Assembly: GCF_049723235.1 (NCBI RefSeq)
Contig: NZ_JBNARB010000011.1
Coordinates: 1-64,000 of the forward strand
Direction: 5' to 3'
Length of the DNA: 64,000 nt
Origin: Thermovenabulum sp049723235
GTDB lineage: Bacteria; Bacillota; Thermosediminibacteria; Thermosediminibacterales; Thermosediminibacteraceae
Below are positions 42,642 to 51,746 of the stretch, piece by piece (positions within the stretch are counted from its first letter, which is position 1; each line of letters begins with the position of its first letter). The notes under the pieces are model-generated. The model searched no databases. It was not told the DNA's origin and saw only the letters and a program-made list of their open reading frames with translations. The translations under genes were made by a program, and so were the position numbers.

Positions 42642-44120
42642 ATGGAAAATTTTGATCTTTTCAGGGATATTGCTGAACGAACCAAGGGAGATATTTACAT
42701 CGGGGTAGTAGGTCCTGTGAGGGCCGGAAAATCAACTTTTGTAAAAAAGTTTATGGAACTCTTGGTGCTTCCAAATATCGATGATCCAAATGCAAAGCTG
42801 AGGGCAAAAGACGAACTGCCACAAAGCGGTGCGGGCAGGACAATAACTACAGCAGAACCGAAATTTATTCCAAGTCAGGCCGTGGAAATTACTATAAAGG
42901 ATAACATTAAATTAAGAGTAAGACTTGTGGATAATGTCGGTTTTACCGTAAGAGGAGCCCTGGGTTATGAAGATGAAAATGGACCGCGGATGGTGAGTAC
43001 GCCCTGGTATGAGAAGGAAATACCCTTTCAGGAAGCAGCAGAAATCGGTACAAGGAAGGTAATTGAAGAGCATTCCACAATAGGTATTGTGGTTACTACC
43101 GATGGTTCAATCACGGATATTCCGAGGGATAATTACGTTCAGGCAGAAGAAAGGGTTATAAAGGAAATGAAGAATATCGGAAAACCCTTTGTGGTGGTTT
43201 TGAATTCAGCAAAGCCCGAAGATGAATTAACAAAGGAATTAAGGGAGATACTGGAGGAAAAATACGATGTACCGGTTCTTTTGTACGACTGTCAAAACTT
43301 AAGACAAGAAGATATTTATGAAATTCTTGAAAAGACTCTTTATGAGTTCCCTGTAATGGAAATCAATATTAAGATGCCAAGATGGGTGGATGCCCTTGAA
43401 AAAGAGCACTGGTTAAAGAAAAATATTGAAGAGACCCTCCGGGAAAATGTGAAGAATATCTATCGCCTGAGGGATGTAGAAAAGGTATTGGAATCTTTCA
43501 AAACCTGTGATTTGATAGAAAACGTCAGGGTGAAAGAACTAAATCCCGGAACCGGAAAAGCCGATATCGAAATCTCCACACCCGATAGGCTCTTTTATAA
43601 GGTACTGAGTGAAATTTCCGGCGTTGAAGTGACGAACGATCATAGTTTAATTAAAACATTGAAAGAATTTTCAAAAGCTAAGAAAGAGTATGACAAAGTC
43701 GCAAAAGCTTTGGAGGATGTAAAACGGGTAGGATACGGTATTGTTCCACCGCAATTAGATGAGCTAACCCTGGAAGAACCGGAAATTATAAGACAGGGAT
43801 TCCGCTTTGGAGTAAGATTAAGGGCGGTGGCTCCTTCAATTCATATGATAAGAGCCGATATTCAGACCGAAGTTTCTCCTTTAATAGGTACGGAAAAACA
43901 GAGTGAAGAACTGTTAAATTATTTAATGAGCGAGTTTGAAAGAAGCCCTGAAAAAATATGGCAGACAAATATTTTTGGCAAATCATTGCAGGAGCTTGTT
44001 AGGGAGGGAATACAGAACAAACTACAACATATGCCCGAAGCAGCTCAAGTAAAGCTTCAGGAAACTTTGCAGAGAATTGTCAACGAAGGAAGCGGGAGCA
44101 TCATATGTATTATTTTATAA
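42642..44120 (+). CDS. spoIVA: Stage IV sporulation protein A (spore coat ATPase)
   Basis: This 492-aa ATPase polymerises on the outer forespore membrane as the base layer of the spore coat. It opens ENFDLFRDIAERTKGDIYIGVVGPVRAGKSTFVKKFMELLVLPNI, with Walker A GPVRAGKST, and ends GSGSIICIIL, the short hydrophobic C-terminus that targets the forespore via SpoVM. The length equals that of the bacillus protein (492). ATG 42642 is chosen over 42639 for distance from AGGAGG and because it gives the family's start. It is transcribed alone from the sigma-E promoter upstream. Confidence 0.97.
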   Translation: MENFDLFRDIAERTKGDIYIGVVGPVRAGKSTFVKKFMELLVLPNIDDPNAKLRAKDELPQSGAGRTITTAEPKFIPSQAVEITIKDNIKLRVRLVDNVGFTVRGALGYEDENGPRMVSTPWYEKEIPFQEAAEIGTRKVIEEHSTIGIVVTTDGSITDIPRDNYVQAEERVIKEMKNIGKPFVVVLNSAKPEDELTKELREILEEKYDVPVLLYDCQNLRQEDIYEILEKTLYEFPVMEINIKMPRWVDALEKEHWLKKNIEETLRENVKNIYRLRDVEKVLESFKTCDLIENVRVKELNPGTGKADIEISTPDRLFYKVLSEISGVEVTNDHSLIKTLKEFSKAKKEYDKVAKALEDVKRVGYGIVPPQLDELTLEEPEIIRQGFRFGVRLRAVAPSIHMIRADIQTEVSPLIGTEKQSEELLNYLMSEFERSPEKIWQTNIFGKSLQELVREGIQNKLQHMPEAAQVKLQETLQRIVNEGSGSIICIIL

Positions 44121-44144
44121 ATCAAAAAAAGTTAAGATTCTTAC

Positions 44145-44190
44145 AGGTTGGTGGTAAGCCAACCTTATATTTTTGTAAGTTTTTTTTTAG
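44145..44190 (+). terminator. Rho-independent terminator after spoIVA
   Basis: AGGTTGG (44145-44151) pairs with CCAACCT (44159-44165) around a 7-base loop; TATATTTTT and a second T-run (44180-44188) follow. Confidence 0.8.
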
Positions 44191-44193
44191 GGA

Positions 44194-44223
44194 TTGACAA
44201 AAAATTTATTCGTATTTTATATT
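44194..44223 (+). promoter_or_regulatory. Sigma-A promoter for the glutamate fermentation operon
   Basis: TTGACA (44194-44199, perfect -35) and TATATT (44218-44223) are 18 bases apart, just after the spoIVA terminator. It is the best vegetative promoter in the window and faces the ten-gene glm-cit operon. Confidence 0.72.
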
Positions 44224-44418
44224 AAAATAAAAAAAATGTAAATAGTAATACAAGAATTGCTTTTCTGTTTATATAAAAAATTAAATTCATGTATACAATA
44301 TACTATATTCAATAATCTAAAGGAGCTATGGTATAAACTATAAAGACTAACGAAAATTAAACAATTTAAAAAATGAATTAATAAAACTTTTTATTTTAAC
44401 TGGAAAGGAGGCAATTAT
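44224..44418 (+). other. Long AT-rich leader before glmS
   Basis: If transcription starts near 44230, the operon has a leader of about 190 bases. It contains no reading frame of note, no B12-box or other riboswitch core that I can recognise, and no strong hairpin; GTATAC-AATATAC (about 44293-44305) is an imperfect repeat. It ends in the strong ribosome site GGAAAGGAGG. Purpose unknown. Confidence 0.4.
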
Positions 44419-44832
44419 ATGCAAAAAACTGTTGTTTTAGGTGTTATTGGAGCTGACTGTCATGCTGTAGGGAATAAGATTCTTGAAAGAGCACTTTCAG
44501 AAGCAGGATTTAATGTTGTAAACATAGGAGTTATGTGTTCACAAGAGGAATTTATTAATGCTGCTATTGAAACAAACGCGGATGCAATATTGGTTTCGTC
44601 CCTCTACGGCCATGGGGAAATAGACTGTAGAGGTTTAAGGGAAAAGTGTGATGAAGCAGGGCTTAAAAATATTTTACTTTATATCGGTGGCAATCTTGTG
44701 GTTGGAAAACAAGATTGGAGTGATGTTGAAAAAAGGTTTAAAGGGATGGGCTTTAACAGGGTTTATCCACCCGGAACATCTCCACAGATAGGTATAAGAG
44801 ACCTCAAAAGGGATTTAGGGATAGAGGATTAG
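44419..44832 (+). CDS. glmS: Glutamate mutase sigma subunit (B12-binding)
   Basis: This 137-aa small subunit of adenosylcobalamin-dependent glutamate mutase binds the cofactor. The DxHxxG motif is D13-C-H15-A-V-G18, where the histidine ligates cobalt; SSLYGHGE and YIGGNLVVGK complete the nucleotide-tail pocket. The length matches the clostridial GlmS proteins. With GlmE it converts L-glutamate to (2S,3S)-3-methylaspartate. It is the first gene of the operon, with GGAAAGGAGG upstream. (Also called mamA or mutS; not the mismatch-repair MutS.). Confidence 0.97.
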   Translation: MQKTVVLGVIGADCHAVGNKILERALSEAGFNVVNIGVMCSQEEFINAAIETNADAILVSSLYGHGEIDCRGLREKCDEAGLKNILLYIGGNLVVGKQDWSDVEKRFKGMGFNRVYPPGTSPQIGIRDLKRDLGIED

Positions 44833-44840
44833 GTGGTATC

Positions 44841-46229
44841 ATGGATGCAGCACTTTTGATAGATTTTGGAAGCACGTACACGAAACTTACTGCAGTTGAT
44901 TTAGAAAATGAGGAAATACTTGCAACGGCAAAGGACTTAACAACAGTTCAAACAGATATAATGATAGGATTTAAAAATGCCTTTGAAAAGTTAAAGGAAA
45001 AGATAAATTTAAATAAGGTAAACTTTGTGGAAAAATTGGCCTGTTCTTCCGCTGCAGGTGGACTAAAGATGGTAGCTATTGGATTAGTGCCTGAATTAAC
45101 AGCTGAGGCTGCAAAAAGGGCTGCCCTTGGTGCCGGTGCGAGAATTCTTGGCGTATATAGCTTCGAACTTACAAAGTTTGAGATTGAGGAGATTATAGAC
45201 AAAAAGCCAGATATAATTCTTCTCGCAGGTGGGACAAATGGTGGAAACAAGGACTGTATAATCCATAATGCAAAACTTATAGCAAAATATATAAAAAATG
45301 TTCCAATAGTTGTTGCTGGGAATAAAAATGCACAGGATGAGATAAGTGATATATTCAATAAATACAATATTTATTATAAGATTACCGAGAACGTTATGCC
45401 AAAGCTTAACCAAATAAACGTAGAACCTGCGAGGAAAGTTATAAGAGAAATTTTCATGAAAAAAATAGTCGAAGCCAAAGGGATGAAAAGGGCAGAAAAG
45501 TTTATTAACAGCATATTGATGCCAACTCCTGCAGCAGTATTAAAGGCTGCAAAGATACTCGCTGATGGAACAGATAAAGAAGGAGGGATAGGAGAGCTTA
45601 TTGTTGTTGACATTGGAGGGGCAACTACAGACGTTCATTCTATAGCAAGTGGAGAGCCTTCAAAGGCCGGAGTAACTTTAAAAGGACTTCCAGAACCCTA
45701 CGCAAAAAGGACGGTTGAAGGAGACCTTGGTATGAGGGTTAGCGCAGTATCCCTTTTGGAGACTGCAGGAATTAAAAGAATTAGTAAGTTCATACCTAAT
45801 AGCAAATGCGATATTGAAGAAAGATGTAAATTTCTTCAATCCAATATAAGTTTTGTTCCTAAGAATGAGGAAGATTTGGAATTTGATGAAAGTCTTGGAA
45901 TGGCAGCAACAGAAATTGCTATGGAAAGGCATGTGGGAACAATCGAGTGCTTATATACTCCTTTGGGGGCAATTTACTCTCAGGTAGGGAAGGATCTTTT
46001 GAATGTAAAATATTTGATTGGAACAGGAGGAGTTATAGTCCATAGCAAGAACCCTGAAAAAATACTTTCAACGGGAAAATTCAATCCTGCAGCTCCAAAT
46101 TATTTAAAACCGGTAAATCCTGAAATATTAGTAGATAAAGAGTATATATTGTCTGCCATGGGATTATTAGCTGAAAAGTATCCGGACAAAGCTTTAAGGA
46201 TTATTAAAAAGTATATAGTAAAGGTTTAA
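44841..46229 (+). CDS. glmL: GlmL: glutamate mutase-associated ATPase (MutL family)
   Basis: This 462-aa protein has the actin/Hsp70-type ATPase fold: ALLIDFGSTYTKLTAVD at the start (phosphate 1), then DIGGATTDVHSIASGEPSK (about residues 256-274, phosphate 2) and LIGTGGVIVHSKNPEKIL near the C-terminus. GlmL lies between the two mutase subunit genes in glutamate-fermenting clostridia and is believed to be a reactivating factor for damaged cofactor; this is inferred by analogy with diol-dehydratase reactivases. It starts 9 bases after glmS. Confidence 0.95.
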   Translation: MDAALLIDFGSTYTKLTAVDLENEEILATAKDLTTVQTDIMIGFKNAFEKLKEKINLNKVNFVEKLACSSAAGGLKMVAIGLVPELTAEAAKRAALGAGARILGVYSFELTKFEIEEIIDKKPDIILLAGGTNGGNKDCIIHNAKLIAKYIKNVPIVVAGNKNAQDEISDIFNKYNIYYKITENVMPKLNQINVEPARKVIREIFMKKIVEAKGMKRAEKFINSILMPTPAAVLKAAKILADGTDKEGGIGELIVVDIGGATTDVHSIASGEPSKAGVTLKGLPEPYAKRTVEGDLGMRVSAVSLLETAGIKRISKFIPNSKCDIEERCKFLQSNISFVPKNEEDLEFDESLGMAATEIAMERHVGTIECLYTPLGAIYSQVGKDLLNVKYLIGTGGVIVHSKNPEKILSTGKFNPAAPNYLKPVNPEILVDKEYILSAMGLLAEKYPDKALRIIKKYIVKV

Positions 46230-46241
46230 GGGGGGAATAAT

Positions 46242-47693
46242 GTGGAACTTAAAAATAAGAAGTGGACAGAAGATAAATTTTTTAGAGTAAGAGAAGAGGT
46301 ATTAAACCAGTGGCCAACGGGAAAAGGAGTGAATTTAGAGGAGGCTGCAGAATATTTAAGGAAAGTGCCAGAACATAAAAGTTTTCCTTTTAAGCTAAAA
46401 AAGGCTAAGGAACAAGGAATAACTTTAGCACAGCCAAGGGCAGGTGTTGCATTGATAGAGGATCATATAAACCTCTTAAAATATCTTCAAGATGAAGGGG
46501 AAGCAGACTTATTGCCGACAACTATTGACAGTTACACGAGACAAAATAGATATAAGGAATGTGAGATAGGGCTTGAAGAGAGTAGAAAGGCCGGCCGTTC
46601 GATGCTAAATGGATTTCCTGCGGTAAACCACGGTGTTGAAGGATGTAGAAGGGTCTTTGAGGCGATTGGCCTTCCACTTCAAGCAAGGCATGGAACACCG
46701 GACGCAAGGCTTTTATCTGAAATAATACATGCAGCAGGGTGGACTTCAAACGAAGGCGGTGCAATTTCATACAATATTCCTTATGCAAAAAATGTGAGCC
46801 TCGAAAAGTCAATACTTGATTGGCAGTACTGCGATAGATTAGCTGGACTTTATGAAGAGATGGGAATTTCTTTAAACAGAGAACCATTTGGTCCATTAAC
46901 AGGAACCTTAGTTTTACCCAGTATATCAAATGCAGTTGCTATAATAGAGGGATTACTTGCTGCAGAACAGGGTGTTAAGAATATCACCTTAGGATATGGA
47001 CAGTGTGGAAATTTAATTCAGGATGTCGCAGCAATGAAGGCTTTAGAGGAGCAGGCTAATGAATACTTTAAAGAATACGGATATGATGTAGAGCTTACAA
47101 CTGTATTCCATCAATGGATGGGAGGATTCCCACAGGATGAGGCAAAGGCCTTTGGAGTTATTTCATGGGGTTCAGCAACAGCAGCCCTCGCAGGAGCTAC
47201 AAAGGTTATAGTAAAGACTCCTCATGAAGCTGTTGGAATTCCAACCAAAGAAGCTAATGCAGCTGGAATTAAGGCAACAAAGCAGACGTTAAACTTATTA
47301 AAAGGTCAGAGGCTTCCTATGTCAAAGGAATTAGAGGAAGAAATCAAACTTATTAAAATGGAAACAAAGTGCATACTTGATAAGGTGTTTGAGGTTGGGA
47401 AAGGCGATCTTGCTGTAGGGGTTGTAAAGGCCTTTGAAATGGGAATTTTAGACATTCCCTTTGCACCAAGCAAGTTCAATGCAGGTAAAGTACTTCCTGC
47501 AAGGGACAACAATGGTGCAGTTAGAATACTTGAATTTGGAAACCTCCCGTTTACAAAGGAAATCAAGGATTTTCATAGAAGCCTTTTAGAGGAAAGGGCA
47601 AGGTATGAAAAGAGGAAAGTAGGATTCCAAATGGTGGTGGATGATATTAATGCTGTCGGGAAGGGATTCTTAGTAGGAAGGCTAATTTATTAA
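46242..47693 (+). CDS. glmE: Glutamate mutase epsilon subunit
   Basis: This 483-aa TIM-barrel catalytic subunit carries the substrate-binding arginines at Arg66 (AQPRAGV), Arg100 (YTRQNRY) and Arg149 (QARHGTPDAR), with Glu171 and Tyr181. These are exactly the positions known from the Clostridium cochlearium enzyme, so numbering and start (GTG 46242, behind AAGGGGGG) are both supported. It forms the active heterotetramer with GlmS. The gene follows glmL after 12 bases. Confidence 0.98.
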   Translation: MELKNKKWTEDKFFRVREEVLNQWPTGKGVNLEEAAEYLRKVPEHKSFPFKLKKAKEQGITLAQPRAGVALIEDHINLLKYLQDEGEADLLPTTIDSYTRQNRYKECEIGLEESRKAGRSMLNGFPAVNHGVEGCRRVFEAIGLPLQARHGTPDARLLSEIIHAAGWTSNEGGAISYNIPYAKNVSLEKSILDWQYCDRLAGLYEEMGISLNREPFGPLTGTLVLPSISNAVAIIEGLLAAEQGVKNITLGYGQCGNLIQDVAAMKALEEQANEYFKEYGYDVELTTVFHQWMGGFPQDEAKAFGVISWGSATAALAGATKVIVKTPHEAVGIPTKEANAAGIKATKQTLNLLKGQRLPMSKELEEEIKLIKMETKCILDKVFEVGKGDLAVGVVKAFEMGILDIPFAPSKFNAGKVLPARDNNGAVRILEFGNLPFTKEIKDFHRSLLEERARYEKRKVGFQMVVDDINAVGKGFLVGRLIY

Positions 47694-47724
47694 TTAAACA
47701 TTGTGAGAGAGGTTGGGAATTTTT

Positions 47725-49023
47725 ATGAAAATTGTAGATGTGTTAATATCAGCAGGAAGGACGGGATTTTTCTTTGATGACCAAAGGGCTATAAAAAAGG
47801 GTGCTCCACATGATGGATTTGTTTACATAGGAGAGCCTGTAACTGAAGGATTTAAGACCATAAGAATGGCTGGAGAGTCTATTTCTGTTATGCTTATATT
47901 AGAAGATGGTCAAATTGCCTTTGGTGATTGTGCAGCTGTTCAATACTCAGGTGCAGGTGGAAGAGACCCTCTATTTTTAGCTGAAGAGTTTATTCCAGTT
48001 ATTGAAAAATACATTTCACCAAAGCTTATAGGAAGGGAAATAACAACCTTTAAAGAAATGGCCCAAGAAATAGACAATATGGAAATAGCGGGGAAAAGGC
48101 TCCATACTGCAATAAGATACGGAGTAACTCAGGCTATATTAGATGCAGTTGCAAAGGCAAGAAAGGTTACTATGGCGGAAGTAATAAGAGATGAATATAA
48201 TACAGGCGTTGAATTTAAAAAGATTCCTATTTTTACACAATCCGGCGATGATAGATACATCAATGTTGATAAGATGATTCTAAAGGGTGCAGATGTATTG
48301 CCGCATGGCCTTATAAACAACGTAAAGGAAAAGCTTGGGGAAAAGGGAGAGCTTTTAAAAGGGTATGTAGCTTGGCTTAAAGATAGGATTCTAAAATTAA
48401 GGACTTCTCAAGGATATAATCCAATTCTTCATATAGATGTTTACGGAACCATTGGAATAGCTTTTAACATGGACTATGAAAAAATGGCAAATTATTTGGG
48501 CGAACTTGAGGAAATAGCAAAGCCATTTAAATTAAGGATAGAAGGGCCTGTGGATGTTGAAAATAGGGAAGGGCAGCTTGAAGCACTTAAAAAGCTTAGA
48601 AACCTTTTAAAGCAAAAGGGAATTCGAGTTGAAATCGTTGCGGATGAATGGTGCAATACCCTGGAAGATATTAAACTATTTGTTGATGAAGGTGCTGCTG
48701 ATATGATTCAGATAAAGACTCCAGATCTTGGGGGAATAAACAATGTTGCGGAGGCAATACTTTACTGCAAAAAGCATGGAATAGGAGCGTACTGCGGAGG
48801 AACTTGCAATGAAACCGATAGATCAGCACAGGTTTTAACAAATATAGCTATAGCATGTAATGCAGACCAGTGCCTTGCAAAACCGGGAATGGGCGTTGAT
48901 GAAGGATTTATGATAGTCTACAATGAAATGCAAAGGGTGTTAACATTATCAAAAAATAGGGAAAGAATAAACGAGGCTATTATTAATTCAAACAAAGTGA
49001 ATACAATGGGAGGGGTGCTATGA
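47725..49023 (+). CDS. mal: Methylaspartate ammonia-lyase
   Basis: This 432-aa enolase-superfamily enzyme converts (2S,3S)-3-methylaspartate to mesaconate and ammonia. With ATG 47725 as start, the catalytic His194 (DVLPHGLINN) and Lys331 (MIQIKTPDLGG) fall at the positions known for the Clostridium tetanomorphum enzyme, which supports this start over TTG 47713. Other conserved blocks are FFFDDQRAIKKGAPHDGF, YSGAGGRDPLFLAEEFIP, VADEWCNTLEDI and GAYCGGTCNETDRSA. Its stop overlaps the citD start (ATGA), implying translational coupling to the lyase genes. Confidence 0.97.
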   Translation: MKIVDVLISAGRTGFFFDDQRAIKKGAPHDGFVYIGEPVTEGFKTIRMAGESISVMLILEDGQIAFGDCAAVQYSGAGGRDPLFLAEEFIPVIEKYISPKLIGREITTFKEMAQEIDNMEIAGKRLHTAIRYGVTQAILDAVAKARKVTMAEVIRDEYNTGVEFKKIPIFTQSGDDRYINVDKMILKGADVLPHGLINNVKEKLGEKGELLKGYVAWLKDRILKLRTSQGYNPILHIDVYGTIGIAFNMDYEKMANYLGELEEIAKPFKLRIEGPVDVENREGQLEALKKLRNLLKQKGIRVEIVADEWCNTLEDIKLFVDEGAADMIQIKTPDLGGINNVAEAILYCKKHGIGAYCGGTCNETDRSAQVLTNIAIACNADQCLAKPGMGVDEGFMIVYNEMQRVLTLSKNRERINEAIINSNKVNTMGGVL

Positions 49024-49283
49024 AAATAACTAAGCCTGCTAAGGCAGGTACGATGGAATCAAATGATATCTACATCATGGTATATCCAAATGAAAAAGGA
49101 AATGAAATTCAGCTTGATAGCATAGTTTTAAAGCAGTTTGGAAAGCAGATAGAAAAGGTTATTATGGATACTTTAAAAGAGCTTGAGGTTGAAAACGCCC
49201 TTGTGGTGGCAAAGGATAGGGGTGCTCTTGATTATACAATAAGAGCGAGGGTAGAAACAGCGATAAAAAGAGCAATAAAATAG
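49020..49283 (+). CDS. citD: Citrate/citramalate lyase acyl carrier protein (gamma)
   Basis: This 87-aa acyl carrier subunit has the attachment serine at residue 14 in AGTMESND, which receives the phosphoribosyl-dephospho-CoA group. The rest (DIYIMVYPNEKGNEIQLDSIVLKQFG, ALDYTIRARVETAI) is typical CitD. The ATG overlaps the stop of the methylaspartate ammonia-lyase gene (ATGA). That coupling links this lyase to mesaconate/citramalate metabolism rather than to citrate uptake. Confidence 0.94.
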   Translation: MKITKPAKAGTMESNDIYIMVYPNEKGNEIQLDSIVLKQFGKQIEKVIMDTLKELEVENALVVAKDRGALDYTIRARVETAIKRAIK

Positions 49284-49329
49284 TGTCAAAAAGTCAAAGT
49301 GGATGCCACTTTAGGAGAGGTGATACCTT

Positions 49330-50199
49330 ATGAGAAGGAGTATGCTTTTTATTCCTGGGAATAATCCGTCTATGATTCAAAATGCGCCTGTACTTGGTGC
49401 GGATAGTATAATCTTAGACCTTGAGGATGCGGTTAGCATAGATGAAAAGGATTCGGCAAGGTTTTTGGTCAGAAATGCCCTTTTAGAGCTTGACTTTAAT
49501 GGGTGTGAAAAAGTTGTGAGGATAAATTCTATAAATACTGAGCTTGGATATGAGGATATAGATGTTATTGCAAGGGTAAAGCCCAATGCCCTTTTGGTTC
49601 CAAAGGCAACGGAGGATGCAATCAAGGAGATAGATGAGCTTATTTCGACTATTGAAAGGGAAGAAGGCTTTAAATTAGGAAGTATAAAGCTTATTCCCCT
49701 TATAGAAACTGCCTTTGGGGTTGAGGATGTATTCAACATTGTTAAATCCTCTAAAAGGGTAGCTGCGGTTTTGCTTGGTGCTGAGGATTTAACAGCTGAT
49801 ATGGAAATAAAAAGGACAAAGGAAGGAGAGGAAATTTTTTATGCAAGAAGCAGGATCGTTTTTGCATGTAAAGCTCTAAAAGTTGATGCAATAGATACTC
49901 CCTTTACGGATATAAATGACTTTGAAGGATTAAAAAGGGATTGCCAAAGAGCAAAACTTATAGGCATGACCGGAAAGGCTGCTGTAAATCCAAGGCAGAT
50001 AGATATAATAAACGAAGTTTTCTCAACAAGCATTGAGGATATAGAGTGGGCAAAAAGGGTTATTGCAGCCTATAATGAGGCACAAAGGGAAGGAAAAGGA
50101 GTATTTTCCCTTGATGGTAAAATGGTAGATGCTCCTTTATTTGTAAGGGCTAAGAATGTCTTAGAGAAGGCAAAGGCCATAGGCCTTATAAAGGAGTGA
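49330..50199 (+). CDS. citE: Citrate/citramalate lyase beta subunit
   Basis: This 289-aa TIM-barrel subunit cleaves the (3S)-citryl- or citramalyl-thioester on the carrier protein. It opens RRSMLFIPGNNPSMIQNAP and contains ADSIILDLEDAVSIDEKDSAR (metal ligand region), IPLIETAFGVEDVFNIV, LLGAEDLTADM and GMTGKAAVNPRQIDIINEVF. These are standard CitE landmarks. The products would be acetyl-carrier plus oxaloacetate (citrate) or pyruvate (citramalate); sequence alone does not decide. GGAGAGGTGA precedes ATG by a few bases. Confidence 0.95.
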   Translation: MRRSMLFIPGNNPSMIQNAPVLGADSIILDLEDAVSIDEKDSARFLVRNALLELDFNGCEKVVRINSINTELGYEDIDVIARVKPNALLVPKATEDAIKEIDELISTIEREEGFKLGSIKLIPLIETAFGVEDVFNIVKSSKRVAAVLLGAEDLTADMEIKRTKEGEEIFYARSRIVFACKALKVDAIDTPFTDINDFEGLKRDCQRAKLIGMTGKAAVNPRQIDIINEVFSTSIEDIEWAKRVIAAYNEAQREGKGVFSLDGKMVDAPLFVRAKNVLEKAKAIGLIKE

Positions 50200-50203
50200 T
50201 ATC

Positions 50204-51742
50204 ATGATAAATGCAGTAAAGAGGGAACTTCCTGAATACATAGAAGGCTACGGAAAGGTTAAACCCTTTATAGGAGCTTATGAAAATATTGGTGAAGTTA
50301 AAAAAACTTCAGTAAAAATAAAAAGCGTAAAGCCTGGTGAAAATAAAGTTCTTCCTTCATTAAGGGATGCACTTTTAAAGTGCGGCATAGAGGATGGAAA
50401 GACTTTATCCTTTCATCATCATTTAAGAAACGGGGATTATGTTTTAAACATGGTTTTAGAGGAAGTTGCAAAGCTGGGGATAAAAGATATAAAGGTTGCG
50501 GCAAGCTCAATATTCCCATGCCACGCCCCGTTAGTTGAACATATTAAAAATGGAGTTGTAACTCAAATTTATACAAATTATATGTCGGGACCTGTCGCTG
50601 AGGCTGTATCTTGTGGACTCTTAAAATATCCTGCTATTATGCACACCCACGGAGGAAGGGCAAGAGCTATAGAAAGCAAAGACTTGGATATAGATATTGC
50701 ATTTATTGCAGCGCCAACCTGTGATACTTACGGAAACATAAACGGAGTTGAAGGAAAGTCAGCCTGCGGAAGTTTAGGCTATGCTATTCCCGATGCGATG
50801 TATGCTGAAAGGGTTGTTGCTATAACAGATAATCTTGTTGATTATCCAGCATGCCCTATTGAAATAAGTCAGGAATATGTTGATTATATTGTGAAGGTTG
50901 ATTCAATTGGGGATCCTAAGGGTATTGTTTCTGGAACTACGAGGATAACAAAGGATCCTGTAGGACTTAAAATTGCAAAACTTGCTGCACAGCTTATTGA
51001 TGAATCAGGTTTGTTAAAAGATGGTTTTTCCTTCCAAACAGGTGCGGGAGGAACTTCCCTTGCTGTTGCAGCCTATGTAAAGGACATTATGAAAAGAAAA
51101 AATATTAAGGGGAGTTTTGCAGCAGGTGGAATTACGGGATATATAGTGGAGATGTTTGAGGAAGGATTGTTTAAAACCTTATTTGATGTTCAGTGCTTTG
51201 ACCTTAAAGCAGTAGAGTCTTACAAAAACAACAAGGCCCATCAGAGAATGTCAGCATCAATGTATGGCAATCCCCACAATAAAGGTGCAGTTGTAAATAA
51301 CCTCGACGTTATGATACTCGGTGCAGCGGAAATAGATACCGATTTTAACGTTAATGTTACAACAGGATCAAAAGGAATTATAATGGGAGGATCTGGAGGT
51401 CATTCGGATACTGCAGCAGGAGCTGAGCTTGCAATTGTTGTAACTCAGCTTACAAAGGCAAGGCTTCCCATAATCGTGGATAGGGTAACTACAGTTACAA
51501 CCCCAGGTGAAACCATTGATGCCGTTGTTACCGAAAGGGGAATTGCAATAAACCCAAAACGAAAGGACCTTTTAGAAAGACTAAAGGATTCAAATCTTCC
51601 GATATTCACAATAGAAGAGCTTAAAAACATGGCAGAAAGATTAACAGGTGTTCCTGAAAAGGTAGAGTTTGATGAAAGAATAGTTGCAGTTGTTGAGTAT
51701 AGGGATGGGACTGTTATTGATGTTGTAAGGCAGGTTAGGTGA
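50204..51742 (+). CDS. citF: Citrate/citramalate lyase alpha subunit (CoA-transferase type)
   Basis: This 512-aa subunit exchanges acetate for the substrate on the acyl carrier protein. Landmarks include TLSFHHHLRNGDYVLNMVLEE, SSIFPCHAPLVEHIKNGV, ACGSLGYAIPDAMYAERVVAITDNL, FQTGAGGTSLAVAAYV, and the glycine-rich GIIMGGSGGHSDTAAGAELAIV. Length is normal. It starts 4 bases after citE. Codon choice, like that of the whole operon, appears to favour CCT, GTT and CTT more than the dcw genes do. Confidence 0.96.
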   Translation: MINAVKRELPEYIEGYGKVKPFIGAYENIGEVKKTSVKIKSVKPGENKVLPSLRDALLKCGIEDGKTLSFHHHLRNGDYVLNMVLEEVAKLGIKDIKVAASSIFPCHAPLVEHIKNGVVTQIYTNYMSGPVAEAVSCGLLKYPAIMHTHGGRARAIESKDLDIDIAFIAAPTCDTYGNINGVEGKSACGSLGYAIPDAMYAERVVAITDNLVDYPACPIEISQEYVDYIVKVDSIGDPKGIVSGTTRITKDPVGLKIAKLAAQLIDESGLLKDGFSFQTGAGGTSLAVAAYVKDIMKRKNIKGSFAAGGITGYIVEMFEEGLFKTLFDVQCFDLKAVESYKNNKAHQRMSASMYGNPHNKGAVVNNLDVMILGAAEIDTDFNVNVTTGSKGIIMGGSGGHSDTAAGAELAIVVTQLTKARLPIIVDRVTTVTTPGETIDAVVTERGIAINPKRKDLLERLKDSNLPIFTIEELKNMAERLTGVPEKVEFDERIVAVVEYRDGTVIDVVRQVR

Positions 51743-51746
51743 TTTT

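Noticed and set aside
44224..44418. Cobalamin riboswitch before the glutamate mutase genes
   Set aside because: I could find no B12-box core or the required set of paired elements; the leader is simply AT-rich.
46242..47693. Mismatch-repair mutS/mutL names for the mutase genes
   Set aside because: The older names mutS/mutL for glutamate mutase components are unrelated to DNA repair; motifs here are B12-binding and actin-like ATPase.
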